Shown here: positions 60,001 to 64,000 of the stretch, in pieces
How positions within the stretch are numbered: the stretch's first letter is position 1
Layout: each line of letters starts with the position of its first letter
NCBI RefSeq assembly: GCF_021347895.1
Contig: NC_067116.1
Coordinates: 40,629,677-40,693,676, forward strand
DNA length: 64,000 nucleotides
Reading direction: 5' to 3'
DNA from: Acanthochromis polyacanthus
Taxonomy: Eukaryota; Chordata; Actinopteri; Pomacentridae
Notes under the pieces: generated by a model
Seen by the model: the letters and a program-made list of their open reading frames with translations, nothing else
Database searches by the model: none
Told to the model about the DNA's origin: nothing
Position numbers and translations under genes: made by a program

Positions 60001-60499
60001 GATTCAACTGTAATTACTCTGGAGCATTTTGTCAATGTCATCTTAGTGAAACTACGGTGATTTCTGACTTTTTTTTTTTACCTCCGCAGCCTCTCAAAAT
60101 GCACTGCGGGACTTGTGCCTTGGTGACCAGCTCCGGTCAGCTGACTGGGAGCAAGAAAGGCGAAGAAATCGACCGATCCGAGTGCGTCATCCGTATGAAC
60201 GATGCTCCCAGCGTAGGATATCAGCGGGATGTCGGCCGGCGGACAAGTCTGCGTGTTGTAGCTCACTCCAGCCTGCAGAGGGTGCTGCGAAGCCGACAGG
60301 AGCTGCTCAACGCCAGTCAAGACACCGTGTTCATCTTCTGGGGACCAAGCAGCTGCATGAAGCGGGACGGGAAAGGCCACGTTTACAACAACCTGAGGCT
60401 GTTAAACCAGCTGCTGCCCAAACTGAAAGTCTACATTATTTCCCGTTTCAAGATGCTGAAGTTTGATGAATTATTCAAGAAGGAAACCGGGATTGATAG
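48065..60499 (+). CDS. st6galnac5: Alpha-N-acetylgalactosaminide alpha-2,6-sialyltransferase 5, exons 1-3, 3' end missing
   Basis: Golgi type II membrane sialyltransferase of family GT29. In mammals ST6GALNAC5 adds alpha-2,6-sialic acid to the GalNAc of GM1b to make GD1alpha. Three exons give ~208 of an expected ~336 residues: a short cytosolic tail and signal anchor (GIIVVTMVTTLMLVY, residues ~10-24), a Ser/Pro-rich stem (to ~60), the GYAGVMDHKPLKMHC junction, then the catalytic domain start with sialylmotif L (CALVTSSG to LRVVAHSS) and VFIFWGPSSCMKRDGKGHVY. Residues such as IRMNDAP, LRVVAHSSLQRVLR, VYNNL and FDELFKKETG fit ST6GALNAC5 better than ST6GALNAC3. Sialylmotifs S, III and VS would be in exons beyond the window. 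Teleost a/b ohnolog is not resolved. Confidence 0.94.
48080..48595 (+). other. st6galnac5 intron 1
   Basis: 516-bp intron separating the five-codon exon from the anchor exon. No repeat or other feature is recognised. Confidence 0.75.
48596..48796 (+). CDS. st6galnac5: st6galnac5 coding exon 2 (membrane anchor and stem)
   Basis: 67 codons: CQGVSGIIVVTMVTTLMLVY anchor, a Ser/Arg/Pro-rich stem, then PVSTLEGYAGVMDHK. Acceptor TCTCTAG|TGC, donor CACAAG|GTAAAT, phase 0. Mammalian ST6GALNAC5 has a glutamine-rich stem at this point; it is absent here. Confidence 0.92.
53861..53941. repeat. Long inverted repeat (hairpin)
   Basis: The left arm runs GAACATTCAC, A14, TCAACCAAAATCCAG. The right arm runs CTGGATTTTGGTTGA, T8, GTGAATGTTC. 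The arms are perfectly complementary apart from the homopolymer length, with a 9-nt loop at 53900-53908. Confidence 0.95.
53969..53996. repeat. (AT)n microsatellite
   Basis: Uninterrupted alternating A/T of roughly 26 bases within the hairpin MITE. Confidence 0.9.
54485..55441. mobile_element. Non-autonomous hAT element with 8-bp target duplication
   Basis: 957 bp. The left end is CAAAGACTCAAACATGGAGC with GCCCGTGGGCCAAA following; the reverse complement of the right end is CAGGGGTGTCAAGCTCAC with a CAAGTGGGCTGGACCAGTAA-like inner part. Both are hallmarks of vertebrate Charlie-like hAT termini. The 8-bp sequence CTCTAGAA is duplicated exactly at 54477-54484 and 55442-55449, fitting the hAT nnnTAnnn target. 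The interior holds a T-rich minisatellite and no transposase. Confidence 0.88.
54650..55090. repeat. T/G-rich minisatellite inside the hAT element
   Basis: Blocks such as ATTTTGTCTTGTTTTTGTTG and TTTTTTTGTCTGACTTTTGT recur with a period near 73 bp and then degrade. The Lys/Thr-rich minus-strand frame across it is a translation of the repeat, not a gene. Confidence 0.8.
57145..57204. repeat. (ACACGC)n microsatellite
   Basis: Alternating purine-pyrimidine tract, first CA repeats and then about seven ACACGC hexamers. It lies in st6galnac5 intron 2. Confidence 0.95.
58826..58888. repeat. Subterminal palindrome, left
   Basis: The outer stem is CCAAACTGAATCTCC with GGAGAATCAGTTTGG (14 of 15 pairs). 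Inside it a perfect 8-bp stem, ATCTCCTA with TAGGAGAT, is nested. It overlaps the left inverted terminus of the element. Confidence 0.9.
58979..59392 (-). CDS. ZAD-like zinc-finger protein fragment, 137 aa
   Basis: The ATG at 59392 lies in ACAATGG, a strong context; the frame stays open 30 codons further upstream. Residues ~13-17 are YCRFC and a second pair, MCKSC, follows ~50 residues later, with VLSSTTLIFEKATQQKTPYE and RLAVLGITLNQSQTKSVRMC between and LNLLTRLERNFPLYKQW after. This C-x2-C ... C-x2-C layout fits a ZAD-type treble-clef domain. The tail is Ser-rich, then basic (KRQRLTPSKTPRDHKKIRFG), and ends abruptly. I recall similar N-termini in much longer multi-copy fish proteins of unknown function, so this is probably a truncated copy. 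It lies antisense inside st6galnac5 intron 2, wholly within the TIR element. Confidence 0.5.
   Translation of the reverse strand: MACSQESVAVNDYCRFCHKNLRIHGVLSSTTLIFEKATQQKTPYERLAVLGITLNQSQTKSVRMCKSCLNLLTRLERNFPLYKQWQEAQSNEPSTASSSSETSSEKRQRLTPSKTPRDHKKIRFGHPPPSPASSSRR
59527..59578. repeat. Subterminal palindrome, right, with AATAAA on both strands
   Basis: Starts CCAGACTGCCTTTATTTG and ends AATAAAGTCAGTCTGG. About 18 of the outer 19 pairs form, counting one G-T pair. AATAAA occurs on the plus strand (~59563) and its mirror on the minus strand. It overlaps the right inverted terminus. Confidence 0.9.
60090..60499 (+). CDS. st6galnac5: st6galnac5 coding exon 3 (sialylmotif L)
   Basis: Starts PLKMHCGTCALVTSSGQLTG after acceptor CTCCGCAG and ends KKETGID plus two bases of Arg before donor AG|GTAAAT. 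It contains ECVIRMNDAPSVGYQRDVG (sialylmotif L region), an NAS glycosylation site and WGPSSCMKRDGKG. Confidence 0.97.
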
Positions 60500-60970
60500 G
60501 TAAATGCTGGAGCTTCGTCTTTGCGGGGCTGATTGTGGCGGGATGAGACATGAAGAGAAATGTAAAAACAAGAGCAGCACCGAATTAACTGGCTTTGGCT
60601 TTAGCAGGAAATTTGCAGCGAGGACAGAATACATTACACAGACTGCTCTGTACTTTTTCAAAGACCTTACATGTAGCTATAAGAATGAGTTCCAGCTTCA
60701 AACAATCACAGACTTATTAACAGGATGTAGATTAAGAATTGACATTCCACAAGCTCACTGTTGCTTCACTAATTTCAAGCTTAGGGAGAGTGGTTGTAAA
60801 GATTTTTCTCATGCATTTTCTTTCAATCTATTTGGACACTTTTACGAGCGCCTCCAGTCATTAAGAGCACAAAGCAGCCTGATCACTGAGCATAATCAGC
60901 AACAAAACCACCAATGTTTTGGAAGGTTAAAGGAGTCTCTACTCTCAGAAAGTGACAGAATAAGGTCTAG

Positions 60971-61440
60971 TATAGAGTGCCTAAAAAAGTGTTCACTTCC
61001 ATTCAAAGTTTTCCTCTTTTATTGCTTTTCAACAGTTGATAATGGTCAGTTTTACTTGGACTTAATTAATTTGCACAAGAACTTTGAAAAAAAAAAGACT
61101 CTTTCATGTCAAAATGAAACAGATTTCTACAAATTAATACCAATTAATTAAAAAAACACAAAGTAAAATTAGCAATTGCGTAAGTTTTTAAGGCAGTACT
61201 GCTTCCGACAGATTCTACATGTGTGCCATATTGTTTTCATTTCCTAATGAAGGACTTTTAACTGTACTCCAAGGGATATTGACTGACTTGGAAAGTTTCT
61301 TGTATCTACGGGCCTTCCAGATACAGGTGTCTTTAAACTACAGTCATTCCAGACACATTCACTGCGCTCAGGTAATCTTTATTTCAGTAGTTGTGTGACT
61401 TCTTGCACCAAGTGGCTGCACTTGTGTTGCATCAATCACT
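60971..61440 (+). mobile_element. Tc1-like element, copy 2 (right end lost)
   Basis: Left end TATAGAGTGCCTAAAAAAGT matches copy 1 (29827) in register through TTTTATTGCTTTTCAACA. Later blocks CACATTCACTGCGCTCAGGT and AGTTGTGTGACTTCTTGCAC match the internal part of a fish Tc1-like family I recall. The expected right terminus is missing; the sequence passes directly into the next repeat at ~61441. Confidence 0.65.
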
Positions 61441-63880
61441 TAATTAGGGTCCGAGCACCGAGGGTGCGAAGGACAGGCGGTGCCAGGGCACCGACTGTCC
61501 AAGGCACCAGCGGTGCCAAGGACCCTATTGAAACCCTAGGGTTTATTATTATTATTATTATTATTATTTTTTTTTTTTTTTTTTTCTCCCGTAAAGTAAA
61601 TTGGCTTTTTGGCGGCCTTATCATACTCCAAAACGCGTGAAATTTGGCATGCACATCAGGACTGGCGAAAAATTTGATATTTTATGGGAGTTGCGCATGT
61701 GCGTGGCAAAATGGCTCTATAGCGCCACCTGCAAAGTTGAAAAAGTAGTCATTAGGCCAACTGCCACAATGTTTCATGTACAGCTACAATATTTGGTGGG
61801 CATATGCAGAACATCTGGACACACCAAAAAGTCAATTACAGCCACGCCCTAAACCCAACAGGAAGTCGGCCACCTTCAATTTGCTGTAAATTTTTCAAAC
61901 TTAATCGCTCCTCGGGAAATGACTTGCCTTTTTGGCGGCCTTATCATGAACCAAAACGCGTGAAATTTGGCGTGCACATCAGGACTGGCGAAAAATTTGA
62001 TATTTTATGGGAGTTGCGCATATGTGTGAAAAAATGGCTCTATAGCGCCACCTGCAAAATTGAAACAGTGGTCATTAGGCCAACTTCCACAATGTTTTAT
62101 TTACAGCTACAATATTTGGTGGGCATATGCACCACATCAGGACACACCAAAAAGTCAATCACAGCCACACCCTAAACCCAACAGGAAGTCGGCCATCTTG
62201 AATTTGCTGTACATTTGTCAAAATTTATAGCTCCTAGTGGATAAGTCTGAGAGAACTGAAATTTGGCCAGTACATGCACCAGACCTTTCTGATGAAAAGT
62301 TATCAAAAACTCAACCAGAAGCCAAAAGGTGTGGCCATGGCGGAGCCTCAAACAACTGATCCTTCGCCATGAAACAGGAAGTGGTGTCTAATTCTTCTCA
62401 ACATGCTCCAATCTGCCTGAAACTTTACATGTATGATGACAGTCCTGTCCTGATGTCATCCACATAGGGATATTCATTGACAGTCATAGCGCCACCTTGT
62501 GGTTTCAGGAAATAGACATCTTTTACACTTTCATGCCCTATTGTTACCCGGTTGATCATATTCACTTCAAATGCAGTGACAACAGCCTAAACACATTGAT
62601 GATGCATCCCAGTGAAAATGGTGACTTGTCATCAAAGGGCGTGTCTGTGGCGGCCAAACCAATTTCGATGTTTCGCCATGAAAATTTAACGATTCATATC
62701 TCAGCTGAACAACATCCTATCTGCCTCAGACTTCACATGCTGGATACCAGGTCCAGTCTGAACACATCCACACTCATAAATTCTGAAAAAGTCATAGCGC
62801 CACCTGTTGGTAATAGTAAGTTTAAGGCCTTATATTTTCAGGTACAATGGCCCCAAACTTGGTGATATCATGCTGGAAATTGGTCAGTCGAGTCTTCACC
62901 TCTTGACAATCACACACTGTGAAGGGTGTGACATTTCATGTAACGCTGTTGCCGTAGCAACCAAATATCGCCATGAAAAACAAAGCCCTTTCTGACAGGT
63001 TAGGAATACTCCAATGCTCACAAAAATTACCACACACATCACCATTGACCCAAGGAACAACACTGTATGCATCTCGGCACTGCACATGCTATAGCGCCCC
63101 CTACAGTATTTTTAACAAACAGCCCCCCCAGCACGTTTCACCTACATCCATGAAATTTGGGAGGCTTATAGAGCACATCAGGACGCACAAAAAAGCCTCT
63201 TGGAGCCATGTCCTAAACCCAACAGGAAGTCGGCCATCTTGGATTAATTGTGAGATTTTTGATGATTTTTCTCATTTTTGAGAGTTAATACCTCCTAGGG
63301 GATAATTCCAGGAGACCTGAAATTTTGTCAGTCCACACAGCAGGACTTGGTGATGAAAAGTTATCAAAAGTTTAACCAGAAGCCAAATGGCGTGGCCATG
63401 GCGACCATCAGCGTTTTGATGCTTCGCCATGAAACATCAACTGCTGTATAACTCTCCTCTGCATGCTCCAATCTGCCTCAAACTTTCCATGTGTGATCAC
63501 AATCCAATCCTGATCACATCTACAGGCCAACAGACACTCTCAGTCGCAGCGCCACCTGATGGAGGGACAGTAAATGCTGTATAACTGGCCTCTACATGAT
63601 CAAATCAGCCTGAAACTTTTCATGAGTGATCAGAGTCCAACCCTCATCACATCCACTGTGTGAAATACACTCTGAGTTACAGCGCCACCTGGTGGATAGA
63701 CAGGAAATGCTCTATAACTGCTCTGAACATGCTGCAGTCTGGCTGAAATTTTAAATGTATGATTGGACTCTGGTCCAGATGCGATTCAGAGGCCGACATA
63801 CACTCTCAGTCACAGCGCCACCTGGTGGACGTGCGTGGATTCACGACCAGCGTGGATGCGAGGACCCGTCCATCGCTGCT
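61441..63880 (+). repeat. Long interspersed fish repeat with AGCGCCACCT motifs
   Basis: Begins with GGGTCCGAGCACCGAGGGTG and CCAAGGACCCTATTGAAACC, followed by (TTA)n-T(n). It then shows recurring modules: GCGTGAAATTTGGC, ACACACCAAAAAGTCAAT, AACCCAACAGGAAGTCGGCC, TTCGCCATGAAA and AGCGCCACCT. These modules mark a very abundant teleost repeat of uncertain class. Short frames across it are repeat translations, not genes. Confidence 0.8.
61545..61585 (+). repeat. (TTA)n then poly-T
   Basis: About nine TTA units followed by ~19 T residues, separating the GC-rich head from the module array of the surrounding repeat. Confidence 0.9.
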
Positions 63881-64000
63881 TGCAGCTTTAATTTACATTT
63901 ATTATTTTTTAATAACTGACATGACATTAGAGAGTCTTATTTTGTAAATTCTAATTAAAGCCAAACTGAACTGATCATGACTAAGTGTTGAAAAGCAATA
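63880..64000 (-). mobile_element. Tc1-like element, copy 3 (runs off window)
   Basis: Minus-strand reading from base 64000 gives TATTGCTTTTCAACACTTAG, then GATCAGTTCAGTTTGGCTTT and AAGACTCTCTAATGTCATGT. These follow the order of TATTGCTTTTCAACAG, GGTCAGTTTTACTTGGACTT and AAGACTCTTTCATGTC in copy 2. The terminus itself is outside the window. Confidence 0.6.

Larger units (their letters stand above)
48797..60089 (+). other. st6galnac5 intron 2
   Basis: 11.3 kb intron. From 48797 to 53690 it is mostly unique sequence with some relatively GC-rich islands (~50.5-51.0 and 52.5-53.1 kb) that could be conserved non-coding DNA. It then holds three mobile elements (53.69-55.44 and 58.81-59.59 kb) and microsatellites. 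55450-57100 shows nothing recognised. Confidence 0.75.

Noticed and set aside
60504..61151. Plus-strand ORF directly after st6galnac5 exon 3
   Set aside because: It begins after the exon 3 donor, has no sialyltransferase similarity (the expected KISNTWLSTGWFT-type continuation is absent) and its second half is Tc1-like repeat.
61601..62175. Two overlapping ORFs repeating the same peptide
   Set aside because: They translate the two 323-bp units of the interspersed repeat; the frame is not maintained in later modules.

Overview
This window looks like nuclear DNA from a teleost fish, probably a percomorph. Coding exons are short, introns are long and AT-rich, splice sites are vertebrate-like, and the interspersed repeats are of kinds common in fish genomes. 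No RNA gene, CRISPR array, prokaryotic operon or complete single-exon host gene was found.

Two host genes are present, arranged head to head, and both run out of the window. On the minus strand, 19 consecutive coding exons (33073 down to 851) encode about 615 residues of a choline-transporter-like protein that best fits SLC44A5/CTL5. The last ~100 residues lie beyond base 1. On the plus strand, three coding exons (48065-48079, 48596-48796, 60090-60499) encode the first ~208 residues of an alpha-2,6-sialyltransferase that best fits ST6GALNAC5, including the membrane anchor and sialylmotif L. The catalytic C-terminus lies past base 64000. Both genes are on human chromosome 1p31 in the same divergent orientation, but there several other genes separate them; here only ~15 kb of repeat-bearing intergenic DNA does.

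Layout: 1-33073, slc44a5 with its introns (intron 1 is 14.2 kb, intron 2 is 7.3 kb); 33074-~33400, its CpG-rich promoter; 33.4-47.7 kb, intergenic DNA with two LINE fragments, a Tc1/mariner-like MITE nested in one of them, LINE tails and diverged duplications; 47.76-48.08 kb, st6galnac5 leader and tiny first coding exon; 48.8-60.09 kb, st6galnac5 intron 2 with a hairpin MITE, a hAT element with intact 8-bp target duplication, and an unusual TIR element carrying a ZAD-like zinc-finger ORF; 60.5-64 kb, intron 3 with a Tc1-like element and a long fish repeat studded with CTCF-like motifs.

The two host genes do not obviously act together. One is a membrane transporter-like protein and the other a Golgi ganglioside-type sialyltransferase. 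The most unusual parts are: the 779-bp element at 58813-59591 (inverted termini, candidate 9-bp target duplication, subterminal palindromes, zinc-finger ORF); the CTCF-motif repeat at 61.7-63.8 kb; the direct duplication on both sides of slc44a5 exon 1; and a GC-AG intron in slc44a5. All exon limits were derived by hand from reading frame, splice consensus and remembered family similarity; no alignment was run.
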